Shown here: piece by piece, positions 6,902 through 14,914 of the stretch
Position numbering within the stretch: position 1 is the first letter of the stretch
Layout of the letters: each line of letters begins with the position of its first letter
Assembly (NCBI GenBank): GCA_964352715.1
Contig: CAYGSU010000066.1
Span: 1 to 23,069 of the forward strand
Length of the DNA: 23,069 nt
From: JAVKBW01 sp964352715
GTDB taxonomy: Bacteria; Pseudomonadota; Alphaproteobacteria; UBA8366; Aestuariispiraceae
Reading direction: 5' to 3'
The notes under the pieces: model-generated
Databases searched by the model: none
What the model was told of the DNA's origin: nothing
What the model saw: the letters and a program-made list of their open reading frames with translations, nothing else
Position numbers and translations under genes: made by a program

Positions 6902-8195
6902 GAATGCGGACTTCGCGCTGCGGGAACGGCATGGAAATGCCATTCGCCTTCAGCGTGGTCCAGATCATCATCTGAAGGTCGCCGCCGACCCGGTTGTCGC
7001 CGTCATCGATCCCCTCCATCCAGAATTCGACCAGGATGACGATGCCGGAATCGCCGAAATGATCGATTTCCGCATCCGGCCGCTCCGAAATCGGCAGATT
7101 GTCGCCACTGAGCACCTGCGGATGGCTGGCGACCAGCGGTTTCACCAGATCGAACAGCTTTTCGAGATCGGTATTGTAGGCGACCGAGAAATACAGCGAA
7201 TACCGCTGTTTCTTGTTGTTGTGGGTCCAGTTGACGAAGGCCGAGGTGATGAACCGCTCGTTCGGCACCATGATGTCCTTGCCGTCGAAGGTTTCCAGCG
7301 TGGCCGAGCGCATGTTCAGCTCGCGCAGCTTGCCTGCACGCCCGTCCTCAAGCTCGATATAATCGCCGATGGTGATCGTGCGGTCGATCAGGATGATGAT
7401 GCCGGATATGAAGTTGGCCGCAATCTGCTGCAACCCGAAACCGAGGCCCACGCCGACCGCGCCGCCGAACACCACCAGCGTGGTGACGTCGATGCCCATC
7501 ACCTGCAGCAGCACGATGAAAATCAGCACGAAAACGCCGATCTGGAACAGTTTCGCGGCGATTTCCTGGGTCGATGTATCGAGCGAACGGGAACTTCTGA
7601 TCACCCGCTGCCCGGCATTGTTCGATATCCGGCCAAGCCAGAACAGGATGATCCCGAAAATGACCGTTCGGACAACGGTGTAGAGCGTCAGATGGATATT
7701 GCCGATTTCGATATCGACGCTGTCCATGTAGATAATGGCCTGATCGAGCCAGCCGATGGCGTGCAAAAGGGCGATCGGCAGGCCGACGCCTGTCAGAATG
7801 CGGTTGACCGCCATATTGTTGATGAAATGGGTCGCCAGACGGTAAATCAGCAATACGAAGGCGATGCTCTGCGCCGCCCGGATCAACCAGTTTTCACCGA
7901 CCATCCCCTCACTGATCTGGGTCGCGATACCAAGCGCCAGCGCCGCCATCGCGGGAAACACCAGTTCGCGCGCCCGGTAGACGATGGCGCGGATTTCGAC
8001 AAGCGATCCCGATGTCGGTTCGGCCCGGAAGATGGCCAGCCGCTTTACCGTCACCTGGGCGAACAGATAGGCGATGATGATCGCTACCAGAACTTCGCCG
8101 ATCTGGATATAGAAGCTGGCGTCTAGCACGACCTGCCAGACCAGTTCGGTCTTGGCCACGATCCAGTCCAGAAGCTGACTAATTTCCGTTTCCAT
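6849..8195 (-). CDS. MscS-family mechanosensitive ion channel
   Basis: With the chosen start (METEISQLL) the product has 448 residues. It has several N-terminal membrane helices, then the MscS pore helix and beta-domain: GGAVGVGLGFGLQQIAANFISGIIILIDRTITIGDYIEL. The alternating Gly/Ala/Val face lines the pore in MscS. The conserved GKLRELNMRSATLETFDGKDIMVPNERF and VNWTHNN segments and a C-terminal alpha/beta vestibule domain (SLYFSVAYNTDLEKLFDLV) follow. The extra N-terminal helices make it larger than E. coli MscS (286 residues), like other multi-helix members. It opens on membrane tension to release solutes during hypo-osmotic shock. GAGG stands five nucleotides before this ATG and only two before an adjacent ATG at 8198; an ATG at 8228 is also in frame. 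Its 3' end lies inside the permease gene on the other strand. Confidence 0.93.
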   Translation of the reverse strand: METEISQLLDWIVAKTELVWQVVLDASFYIQIGEVLVAIIIAYLFAQVTVKRLAIFRAEPTSGSLVEIRAIVYRARELVFPAMAALALGIATQISEGMVGENWLIRAAQSIAFVLLIYRLATHFINNMAVNRILTGVGLPIALLHAIGWLDQAIIYMDSVDIEIGNIHLTLYTVVRTVIFGIILFWLGRISNNAGQRVIRSSRSLDTSTQEIAAKLFQIGVFVLIFIVLLQVMGIDVTTLVVFGGAVGVGLGFGLQQIAANFISGIIILIDRTITIGDYIELEDGRAGKLRELNMRSATLETFDGKDIMVPNERFITSAFVNWTHNNKKQRYSLYFSVAYNTDLEKLFDLVKPLVASHPQVLSGDNLPISERPDAEIDHFGDSGIVILVEFWMEGIDDGDNRVGGDLQMMIWTTLKANGISMPFPQREVRILNPTEPDANLPGGPAGK

Positions 8196-8292
8196 CATAT
8201 CCTCGCTTGAGTTGCCGAACACTAGCACATGCTACCGTTCAGACACCCAGTTCTTGTTATCGACTTTTCATGCTGCACTGCAACATGAATGA

Positions 8293-8321
8293 TTGCGAAA
8301 CGGCTAAAGCTGTGACATACA
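8293..8321 (+). promoter_or_regulatory. Possible sigma-70 type promoter for ppa
   Basis: TTGCGA (8293-8298, four of six matches) is separated by 17 bp from CATACA (8316-8321, three of six). This would put the start of transcription close to the ribosome site AAAGGA at 8333-8338. The call is weak and rests on hexamers and spacing alone. Confidence 0.3.
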
Positions 8322-8348
8322 ACGCACTACTGAAAGGACGGGTGTGCG

Positions 8349-8888
8349 ATGAATATCAATGAAATCTCGATCGGTGAGAACCCACCCTTCGATATCAATG
8401 TCGTGATCGAAGTGCCGCAGGGCCAGAATCCGGTGAAGTACGAGATCGACAAGGCTTCGGGCGCGATGCGGGTCGACCGGTTCGTTCACACGGCGATGTT
8501 CTATCCGGTTAACTACGGATTCATTCCGCATACCCTGTGCCCGGACGGCGATGCGACCGATGTCATGGTCGTCAGCCAGGTTCCGGTCGTGCCGGGTGCG
8601 ATCGTGCGCTGCCGTCCTGTCGGCGTCATGATCATGGAAGACGAGGCGGGCGAGGACGACAAGATTCTGGCCGTGCCGCATGACGCGCTGCATCCGTACT
8701 ACACGAATGTCGCCTCTTTTCGCGATCTGCCGGAGATTCTGATCCAGCAGGTCGAACACTTTTTCGCGCACTACAAAGACCTCGAGCGCGGAAAATGGGC
8801 GAAAATCGTGCGCTGGGGTGAAGCCGGCGAAGCCTACAAGGTGATCGAGGCGTCAATTGAGAGTGAAAAGTCTAATCAATCGGACTAG
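8349..8888 (+). CDS. ppa: Inorganic pyrophosphatase, family I
   Basis: This 179-residue soluble enzyme, the standard bacterial size, hydrolyses pyrophosphate to phosphate and so pulls biosynthetic reactions forward. The fold markers are present in order: NVVIEVPQGQNPVKYEID (18-34), the MRVDRF segment with FYPVNYGFIPHT (51-62), and the metal-binding Asp triplet D66, D68 and D71, equivalent to E. coli D65, D67 and D70. Between the Asp residues the usual Pro and hydrophobic residue are replaced by Ala and Thr (DGDATDV), so the standard signature pattern would not match. The rest, including DDKILAVP and HFFAHYKDLE, is conventional, and full activity is expected. The ribosome site AAGGA is 10 nt from the ATG. 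The gene diverges from the channel gene. Confidence 0.96.
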   Translation: MNINEISIGENPPFDINVVIEVPQGQNPVKYEIDKASGAMRVDRFVHTAMFYPVNYGFIPHTLCPDGDATDVMVVSQVPVVPGAIVRCRPVGVMIMEDEAGEDDKILAVPHDALHPYYTNVASFRDLPEILIQQVEHFFAHYKDLERGKWAKIVRWGEAGEAYKVIEASIESEKSNQSD

Positions 8889-8932
8889 AATACCGTTGGG
8901 AGGGGTCGAACCTGGAATGGTGAGGCTCTGGC

Positions 8933-9442
8933 ATGAAGCCGAAAATAACCGTTGTGGAAGGCGATATCACAACGCTGGCCGTCGATGCGATCGTCAATGC
9001 AGCCAATGAAACGCTGCTGGGCGGCGGTGGCGTCGATGGTGCAATTCACCGCGCAGCCGGACCGGGGCTGTTGGCGGAATGCCGGGATATAGGCGGATGC
9101 CCGACCGGCGAAGCGCGACTGACGGGCGGCTACAATCTGCTCGCCCGCCATGTCATCCACACGGTCGGTCCTGTGTGGCGCGGCGGCGAGCAGGGCGAAC
9201 CCGCCCTGCTGGCCTCATGCTACCGCAACAGTCTGAACCTGGCTGTCGAGGCCGAAATCAGCAGCATCGCGTTTCCCGCGATTTCCTGTGGAATATTCGG
9301 CTATCCGGTCGAGCGGGCGGCTGTTGTCGCCGTGGATACGGTAACCGCCTTTCTCAACCAGGCTGGCGAGAGAATCGAACAGGTCACGTTCTGCTGTTTC
9401 GGCAGCGACATCAGCGCGGCGTATCGAAAAGCACTTTGTTAG
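8933..9442 (+). CDS. Macro-domain protein, YmdB-like O-acetyl-ADP-ribose deacetylase
   Basis: The product is a single macro domain of 169 residues. Diagnostic motifs are GDITTLAVDAIVNAANETLLGGGGVDGAIHRAAG, giving N25 and D35 at the same positions as the catalytic/binding residues of E. coli YmdB, and AFPAISCGIFGYP (113-125), the distal ribose/phosphate loop. Related enzymes hydrolyse O-acetyl-ADP-ribose, the product of sirtuin deacylation, and can remove ADP-ribose from acidic side chains. The start is preceded by a GGTGAGG-type ribosome site. The next gene, 75 nt downstream on the same strand, is a Pat-like protein acetyltransferase, so the two may be part of one acylation-related unit. No sirtuin gene is visible in the window. 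Confidence 0.92.
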   Translation: MKPKITVVEGDITTLAVDAIVNAANETLLGGGGVDGAIHRAAGPGLLAECRDIGGCPTGEARLTGGYNLLARHVIHTVGPVWRGGEQGEPALLASCYRNSLNLAVEAEISSIAFPAISCGIFGYPVERAAVVAVDTVTAFLNQAGERIEQVTFCCFGSDISAAYRKALC

Positions 9443-9517
9443 ACCCGCCGATTACGGCTGTCACATAGTTGGCTGTAAAACGCTTCTTCAGCGTCCGCAC
9501 CCGCTTTCGGAGAAAAA

Positions 9518-12220
9518 ATGTCCATCCGCGATCTGAGATACCTGTTCCAGCCGCAGTCGATCGCCTTGATCGGCGCCAGCAAGTCACCCGCATCGGTCGG
9601 CGCAGTGCTGGCAAAGAACCTGCTGCAGGCCGGTTTCGACGGGCCGATCATGCCGGTTAACCCGAAACACCAGTCGGTCGCGGGGGTTTTGACCTGGCCT
9701 GATGTCAAAAGCCTGCCGATCGTGCCGGACATGGCGGTTATCGTGACGCCGCCCGATACCGTCCCCGGCGTGGTCGCCGAGCTGCGGGAAAAGGGCACCA
9801 AAAGCGCCGTCATCATCACCGCCGGTTTTAGCGGGCCGGATGGCAGTGTCGAGGCGCAACGCCGGGCGGACCTGCAAAAAGCAGCCGGACCGATGCGGCT
9901 GCTTGGCCCGAATGTCGTCGGCGTGATTCTGCCGCATGCGGGCGTCAATGCCAGTTTCGCGCACCGGTCTGCAATTCCGGGCGATCTGGCCTTCGTTACT
10001 CAATCCGGCGCGATCCTGACCTCGGTACTGGACTGGGCGTCCGACCGCGGCATCGGCTTTTCCCATTTGATCAGTCTGGGCGACAAGCTGGATATCGATT
10101 TCGGCGATGTTCTGAATTACCTGACAAACGATCCGACCGTGCGCGGCATTCTTCTGTATATCGAAGCGGTCAGTCATACCCGCAAGTTCATGTCGGCCGC
10201 GCGGGCAGCGGCCCGTATCAAACCCGTCATCGTCGTCAAATCAGGCCGGCATGCAGAGGGTGCGAAGGCGGCGAGCAGCCATACCGGCGCGCTGGCCGGG
10301 TCCGACGCGGTTTACGATGCCGCCTTCAAGCGCGCCGGCATGCTGCGGGTTCACGAAATGGCCGATCTGTTCGATGCGGTGGAAACCCTGTCGCGCACGG
10401 CCCGGCGGCGGCAGCCGATCCGCGAAGGCCGGTTGGGCATTCTGACCAATGGTGGCGGCATCGGCGTGCTGGCGACCGACCGGCTGATTGATCTGCACGG
10501 CAAGCTGGCCACCCTGTCGCCGGCAACGGTGACGGCGCTGAACGACGTTCTGCCGCCAACCTGGAGCCACGCCAACCCGGTCGATATCATCGGCGACGCC
10601 ACCGGCAAGCGCTATGCCGACGCCTTTGGCATCATGGCCAGGGACGCGGCGATCGACGCCATTCTGGTGCTCAACTGCCCGACCGCCATCGCCGATTCCA
10701 CGGAAGCCGCATCGGCCGTTGTCGAGGCCGCCCGGACGGTCGAAAAGCCGGTTTTCACCAGCTGGCTGGGCGGCGGGTCGACCGACGTTCCGCGCCGGCT
10801 GTTCCGCAGCAACGACATTCCGAGTTTCGAAACCGCCGAAGCAGCGGTCAGCGCATTCATACACATGGTCCGGTATGACCGGAACCAGAAGGATCTTGTG
10901 CAGGTGCCCCCGGCGCGCAATGGCGCTGGCCCGGAAGCCCGCAGCCATGCCCGGAACACCATCGACGGGGCGCTGGCGGAAGACCGCGCCTGGCTGTCCG
11001 AGGTCGAGGCCAAAAACATTCTTGCCGCCTATGGCATTCCTGTCGTGCCGACCCAGATTGCGAGAACACCGGAAGAGGCCGAAGCCGCCGCCCAGGGTTT
11101 TCATTTCGGCGACCGCATCGCGGTGAAAATCCTGTCGAAGGATATCACCCACAAAAGCGATGTCGGCGGCGTCGTGCTGAATCTGGAAACGCCGGCTCAG
11201 ACAAGGCAGGCGGCCGCCGGCATGCTGGAGCGGTTGCGCAGCGAATTTCCCGATGCCGATATCGAGGGGGTGACAGTACAGAAAATGGTGCAGCGCCAGC
11301 ATGCGACAGAACTGATTGTCGGGCTGGCCAGCGATGCGCAATTCGGCCCGGTCATCATGTTCGGCCGGGGCGGCAAGGCGGTGGAAGTGCTGAACGATAC
11401 GGCAATGGCGCTGCCGCCGCTGGATACGGTTCTGGCGCGATCGCTGATCCTGCAGACCGACGTAGCGCGCGTGCTTGAAGGCTACCGCGACCAGCCGCCG
11501 GCGGATATCGATGCGCTCGCGGATACTCTGGTGACAATCGGCCAGATGGCGATCGAGAACCCGGAGATTGTCGAACTGGACATCAACCCGCTTTATGTCG
11601 ACGATTCCGGCGTCATCGCGCTGGATGCGCGGATCAGGCTGGCGCCCTATAGCGGCAACCCGGCCGACCGGCTGGCCATTCGCCCGTATCCGGTCGAACT
11701 TGAAACCGACCTCGACCTGCCGGCCGGCGAACGCATTCCCGTCAGACCGATCAAGCCTGAAGATGCCCCGGCCCTGCGGGCGATGATCGACCGCACCGAC
11801 AGCGAGGACATCAGGCTGCGTTTCCTGCATTCTATCCGCCGGCTGCCGGAACAGCTTGCCGCCCGCCTGACCCAGATCGACTATGATCGGGAAATGGCGT
11901 TCATTGCGTTGGATCCTGACGACGGCGCCATGATCGGCGTGGTCAGGCTGGCCGCCGACCCGGACGGGCAAAAGGCTGAATTCGGCGTTCTGGTGCGCAG
12001 CGACCGCAAGGGGGCCGGCCTGGGCTACGCCCTGATGGTGCATCTTATCGACTATGCGCGCGACCAGGGCATCGGTTCGCTTTACGGCGATGTGCTGGCC
12101 GAAAACACACGCATGCTGCGTATCTGCCGCGATCTGGGTTTCAGCATCAAAACGTCGGCGGAGGACCCGATGCTTGATCTTGTCGAGCTGGATCTCAACC
12201 CTGAAGCCACCGCTGGTTGA
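9518..12220 (+). CDS. ADP-forming acyl-CoA synthetase/GNAT acetyltransferase fusion (Pat/Pka-like protein lysine acetyltransferase)
   Basis: This 900-residue protein has the full Pat/YfiQ architecture. A CoA-binding Rossmann domain (about 7-130; IALIGASKSPASVGAVLAKNLL) leads into the succinyl-CoA-ligase-like alpha region, an ATP-grasp domain (about 494-715; VKILSKDITHKSDVGGVVLN) and a C-terminal GNAT domain (about 739-895) with the acetyl-CoA loop KGAGLG (831-836). Pat enzymes use acetyl-CoA to acetylate and switch off enzymes such as acetyl-CoA synthetase. H255, in the SHTGALAG motif, matches the phosphohistidine of true ADP-forming acetyl-CoA synthetases. I recall that this His is lost in enterobacterial Pat, so this copy could still have ligase activity. 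The start is a plain ATG after GAGAAAAA. The gene is convergent with the NnrU gene across 79 bp. Its targets are unknown. Confidence 0.92.
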   Translation: MSIRDLRYLFQPQSIALIGASKSPASVGAVLAKNLLQAGFDGPIMPVNPKHQSVAGVLTWPDVKSLPIVPDMAVIVTPPDTVPGVVAELREKGTKSAVIITAGFSGPDGSVEAQRRADLQKAAGPMRLLGPNVVGVILPHAGVNASFAHRSAIPGDLAFVTQSGAILTSVLDWASDRGIGFSHLISLGDKLDIDFGDVLNYLTNDPTVRGILLYIEAVSHTRKFMSAARAAARIKPVIVVKSGRHAEGAKAASSHTGALAGSDAVYDAAFKRAGMLRVHEMADLFDAVETLSRTARRRQPIREGRLGILTNGGGIGVLATDRLIDLHGKLATLSPATVTALNDVLPPTWSHANPVDIIGDATGKRYADAFGIMARDAAIDAILVLNCPTAIADSTEAASAVVEAARTVEKPVFTSWLGGGSTDVPRRLFRSNDIPSFETAEAAVSAFIHMVRYDRNQKDLVQVPPARNGAGPEARSHARNTIDGALAEDRAWLSEVEAKNILAAYGIPVVPTQIARTPEEAEAAAQGFHFGDRIAVKILSKDITHKSDVGGVVLNLETPAQTRQAAAGMLERLRSEFPDADIEGVTVQKMVQRQHATELIVGLASDAQFGPVIMFGRGGKAVEVLNDTAMALPPLDTVLARSLILQTDVARVLEGYRDQPPADIDALADTLVTIGQMAIENPEIVELDINPLYVDDSGVIALDARIRLAPYSGNPADRLAIRPYPVELETDLDLPAGERIPVRPIKPEDAPALRAMIDRTDSEDIRLRFLHSIRRLPEQLAARLTQIDYDREMAFIALDPDDGAMIGVVRLAADPDGQKAEFGVLVRSDRKGAGLGYALMVHLIDYARDQGIGSLYGDVLAENTRMLRICRDLGFSIKTSAEDPMLDLVELDLNPEATAG

Positions 12221-12299
12221 CGGATGGCGTGGCCGGCGCGGTCGCCAGGCTGCTTCGCCTCGGTTAAACGAACCGTTCAAGGAAAATGAACCCGGAGGG

Positions 12300-13004
12300 T
12301 CAGCCGATCAGGCTGACGCCGGCAATCCATTCATGGGCTACGGCAAGTACGCCGTACAGACCCACACCGCCCAGCAGCCGCAACATGCCGATGCCGCGCC
12401 AGTCGATTTTCGTGCGACCCTGCAACGCCGCCAGAAACGGAATCCGGCTTGTGACCAGCGCCACCGGCCCCCAGTTGGATCCCTGCGCCTGCCGCCGCAG
12501 ATCGATATGGATCATCCCGCCAATCGCCAGTATCGCCATGCCGCCGAACAGGGTCATCGAAGCCACGTCGCCGTTGACCAGGCCATGACCGACCGCCCAG
12601 ATGGTCACGCCGACCAGAAACGGATGGCGTGTGATGGTCAGAATGCCGGTCGCGGGCTTCGGGCTGTTGGCCAGAACCGCCTCGCCACCGACGGCGGTCG
12701 GGCTGCGCGTCGTATTGCCGGCAACCACCAGAATGGCGGCCGGCAGCATCAATGCCTGCAGCACAGGGTGCATCCAGGCTGGTGGATACCAGATGATGTC
12801 GAGCGGCGCATCCCTGTAGGCCATGATGACCCAGACCAGCGCCACCAGCATCAGGATGGAATAGGACATTCGAAAACCGGTATCGCCGATTGCCTTGATG
12901 ATCGGGCGGCGTACCGCAAGGCTGGACAGCACGAAATGTCCGCCGACGAAGAACGCGACGGCGGCGAAAAGCGTATCGAGGGTTCCGGTCAGCAGCTCCA
13001 TCAT
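12300..13004 (-). CDS. NnrU-family integral membrane protein
   Basis: This 234-residue hydrophobic protein has about six or seven membrane segments. It starts at MMELLTGTLDTLFAAVAFFVGGHFVLSS and contains the NnrU family block ITRHPFLVGVTIWAVGHGLVNGD with the conserved Arg-His-Pro and His-Gly. The family (PF07298) is related in fold to isoprenylcysteine methyltransferase-like membrane proteins. It was first noted in denitrifiers near nitric-oxide reductase genes, but it is also widespread in non-denitrifiers and its biochemistry is unsettled. There are no nitrogen-oxide genes here. The frame is open further upstream to 13235, but that stretch is not NnrU-like and overlaps the divergent DUF3253 gene, so I chose the ATG pair at 13004/13001. 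Confidence 0.85.
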   Translation of the reverse strand: MMELLTGTLDTLFAAVAFFVGGHFVLSSLAVRRPIIKAIGDTGFRMSYSILMLVALVWVIMAYRDAPLDIIWYPPAWMHPVLQALMLPAAILVVAGNTTRSPTAVGGEAVLANSPKPATGILTITRHPFLVGVTIWAVGHGLVNGDVASMTLFGGMAILAIGGMIHIDLRRQAQGSNWGPVALVTSRIPFLAALQGRTKIDWRGIGMLRLLGGVGLYGVLAVAHEWIAGVSLIG

Positions 13005-13092
13005 GCTCTTAATATGAAGTGTCACGCCCGAAGCGTCTATCGTGAATCGACAGGGAATGGACAAGCGGGGCGGCGCGTGATCAAAGTGCGGC

Positions 13093-13413
13093 ATGACACA
13101 GACACAAGATACCGACGCCAGCGCGGCGAAAAAGCTGGACCCGACAGCGGAGGCGATTCTGTCCTTTCTGCAGAGCGTACCGCCGAACAAACCTGTAAGC
13201 CCGGAACATGTCGCGAAGGAAATCGCCAACGGCAAGGCAAAGCCCGGCGAGAAGCCGTCGCCAAATCTGTGGCGGCGGTATTTTCAGTCCGTCAAGGATC
13301 AGGCGCGGCATCTGGCGCGCACCGGCCGCATCGAAATTACCCGGCGCGGCAAGGTCTGCGACCCGGATGACCTGAAGGGCGTCTGGCGGATGCGCCTGCC
13401 TCGCAGCGAATAG
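13093..13413 (+). CDS. DUF3253 small winged-helix-like protein
   Basis: This 106-residue protein has a short, low-complexity N-terminus followed by the DUF3253 (PF11625) pattern: ILSFLQSVPPNKPVSPEHVAKEI, then W-R-R-Y...VK-DQARHLARTGRIEITRRGKVCDP and a final GVWRMRLPR. The order helix-helix-Trp-Arg-helix-beta wing suggests a winged-helix fold and possible nucleic-acid or protein binding. No function is known to me. The C-terminal half is rich in Arg and Lys. It diverges from the NnrU gene and lies 12 nt before the EamA transporter gene, so the two are probably co-transcribed. Confidence 0.8.
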   Translation: MTQTQDTDASAAKKLDPTAEAILSFLQSVPPNKPVSPEHVAKEIANGKAKPGEKPSPNLWRRYFQSVKDQARHLARTGRIEITRRGKVCDPDDLKGVWRMRLPRSE

Positions 13414-13425
13414 ACTGGCGGGACA

Positions 13426-14328
13426 ATGCCGTTCAATTTCAGGATTCTGGCGCTGGGCTTCCTGTTCAGCTCACTCTGGGCCTCGGCTTTCACAGCCGGG
13501 CGATTCGCGATCCAGTCCGCCCCGCCGCTGGTATTTCTGTCGATCCGGTTCGCGCTCGCTTTCGTCGTCATCGCCATCATGCTGAAGGCGATGTCGCGGC
13601 AGTTTCCGAAAGACCCGCGCGACCGCTGGACGGCGGTCTGGCTGGGCCTGCTGAACAACGCCGCCTATCTCGGCCTCGGGTTCATCGCCTTCAAGACGGT
13701 CACCGCCGGCATGGTGGCGCTGGTCGCCAGCCTGATGCCGATTGTCACCGTCGCCCTGGCCTGGCCGGTGCTGGGCGAGCGCATTACCTGGAAAAAGGCG
13801 CTGGGCACCGCACTCGGCTTTTCCGGCACCTTCATCATCCTCAGCGGCCGTCTGACCGGCCCGATCGTGATCGACGATCCGTTCGGGTTGTTTCTGGCCG
13901 CCATCGGCATGGTCTGTCTCGCCATCGGCACGGTGTTGTACAAGAAGCGCGGCGCACATGCCGACGCTTTGGGCATGAACGGGGTGCAGGCCGGCACCGC
14001 CGCCATCGCCCTGCTGCCGCTTGCCCTGCTGATGGAAAATCCCGGCGATGTGGTGCTGGATTTCAACTTCGCCTGGACGCTCGCCTATGCCGGCATCGTC
14101 ATGACGGTGGGCGCCTTCTGGCTGTGGTTCCTGCTGATCCGCGCCGCCGGCGCCGGCGCTGCCAGCGCCTTTCATTTCCTCAGCCCCGGCCTGGCCCTGC
14201 TGTTCGCCTGGCTGCTGCTGGGCGAACCGGTTTCGATGCGGGATATTCTGGGGCTGATCCCCGTCGCCATCGGCATCCTGCTGGTCAACTGGCCGGCGAA
14301 ACCGGCGCAGACACCCGTCGGAGCGTGA
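13426..14328 (+). CDS. DMT-superfamily (EamA) transporter
   Basis: This 300-residue protein has ten predicted membrane helices arranged as two tandem EamA domains (about 8-137 and 150-288). Typical marks are LGFLFSSLWASAFTAGRFAI at the N-terminus, FKTVTAGMVALVASLMPIVTVALAWPVLGERITWKKALGTALGFSGTFII at the end of the first repeat, and FHFLSPGLALLFAWLLLGEPVSMRDILGLIPVAIGILLVN in the second. EamA proteins usually export metabolites or amino acids; the substrate cannot be told from sequence. A GGCGGGA ribosome site precedes the ATG. The last 44 bp overlap the convergent alkB gene. Confidence 0.9.
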   Translation: MPFNFRILALGFLFSSLWASAFTAGRFAIQSAPPLVFLSIRFALAFVVIAIMLKAMSRQFPKDPRDRWTAVWLGLLNNAAYLGLGFIAFKTVTAGMVALVASLMPIVTVALAWPVLGERITWKKALGTALGFSGTFIILSGRLTGPIVIDDPFGLFLAAIGMVCLAIGTVLYKKRGAHADALGMNGVQAGTAAIALLPLALLMENPGDVVLDFNFAWTLAYAGIVMTVGAFWLWFLLIRAAGAGAASAFHFLSPGLALLFAWLLLGEPVSMRDILGLIPVAIGILLVNWPAKPAQTPVGA

Positions 14329-14914
14329 TGTTCAGCCGCTGCGGCGACGGCAGCAGGGTCGAGGTTTCCGGATACAGCCGGTCGATGCCGTGATAGAAAT
14401 GCCGCGCCGCCCCGGCCAGAACAACAACATCGCCGGACGACAGTTTCACTGACCGGGTCGGACTTCGCCGCTCCGGCCCGCCAAGCCGGAACAGGGCGGA
14501 CGCCCCCAGCGAGATCGACACCACCGGCGCGTCCTTCGCCTGTTCGTCAGCATCGACATGCAGCCCCATTTTCGACGCCGGCCCGTGATAATGGTTGATC
14601 AGGCAGGCTTCCGGGTCATGACCATAGCCGGAAAGCGCGCGCCAGATGCCCAAAATCGAGGCAGGGATAGGCGGCCAGGCTTGGCCAGAAACCGGGTGCG
14701 TCGCCTGATACCGGTAGCCGCCCTGTTTGTCGGTCATCCAGCCCAGCGGCCCGGCATTGGTCATCCTGACCGACATCGGCTTGCCGCTGCGCGGCATGGT
14801 CGGCTGATAGAACGGCGCGGCGCGGGCTATGGCACGCACCTCCTCGACAAGCGCTTCCTGCGACGCCCGGTCGAGATAGCCCGGTAAAAGCCGGAACCCG
14901 CTGTCAGCCGTCAT
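14285..14914 (-). CDS. alkB: AlkB-family 2OG-Fe(II) DNA/RNA demethylase
   Basis: This 209-residue protein matches AlkB in length and motifs. NHYHGPASKMGLHVDADE (107-124) carries H119 and D121 of the iron site, H175 (HFYHGIDR) is the third ligand, and RLNITLR (193-199) supplies the paired arginines equivalent to E. coli R204 and R210. AlkB oxidatively removes 1-methyladenine and 3-methylcytosine lesions. The start was chosen because the AlkB-like sequence begins at MTADSGFRLLPGYLD. This ATG lies inside the end of the upstream esterase gene (11-bp overlap, GATGACGGCTGA junction), which suggests translational coupling. No ada gene is adjacent. The 3' end overlaps the EamA gene on the other strand by 44 bp. 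Confidence 0.94.
   Translation of the reverse strand: MTADSGFRLLPGYLDRASQEALVEEVRAIARAAPFYQPTMPRSGKPMSVRMTNAGPLGWMTDKQGGYRYQATHPVSGQAWPPIPASILGIWRALSGYGHDPEACLINHYHGPASKMGLHVDADEQAKDAPVVSISLGASALFRLGGPERRSPTRSVKLSSGDVVVLAGAARHFYHGIDRLYPETSTLLPSPQRLNITLRRVSAPVSPAS

Noticed and set aside
8889..8932. tRNA-like T-loop string (gggtcgaacctgg) before the macro-domain gene
   Set aside because: There is no acceptor, anticodon or D-arm partner nearby, and the spacer is only 44 bp.
12261..12275. CGGTT-AAACG-AACCG as a terminator between the synthetase/GNAT gene and the NnrU gene
   Set aside because: The stem is only 5 bp and no T-run follows, so termination cannot be supported.
10241..12280. Long antisense open frame (679 codons) opposite the synthetase/GNAT gene
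   Set aside because: It mirrors the sense gene's codon structure in GC-rich DNA. Its translation has no recognisable domain and is rich in His, Arg, Gln and Asp, as such shadows are.
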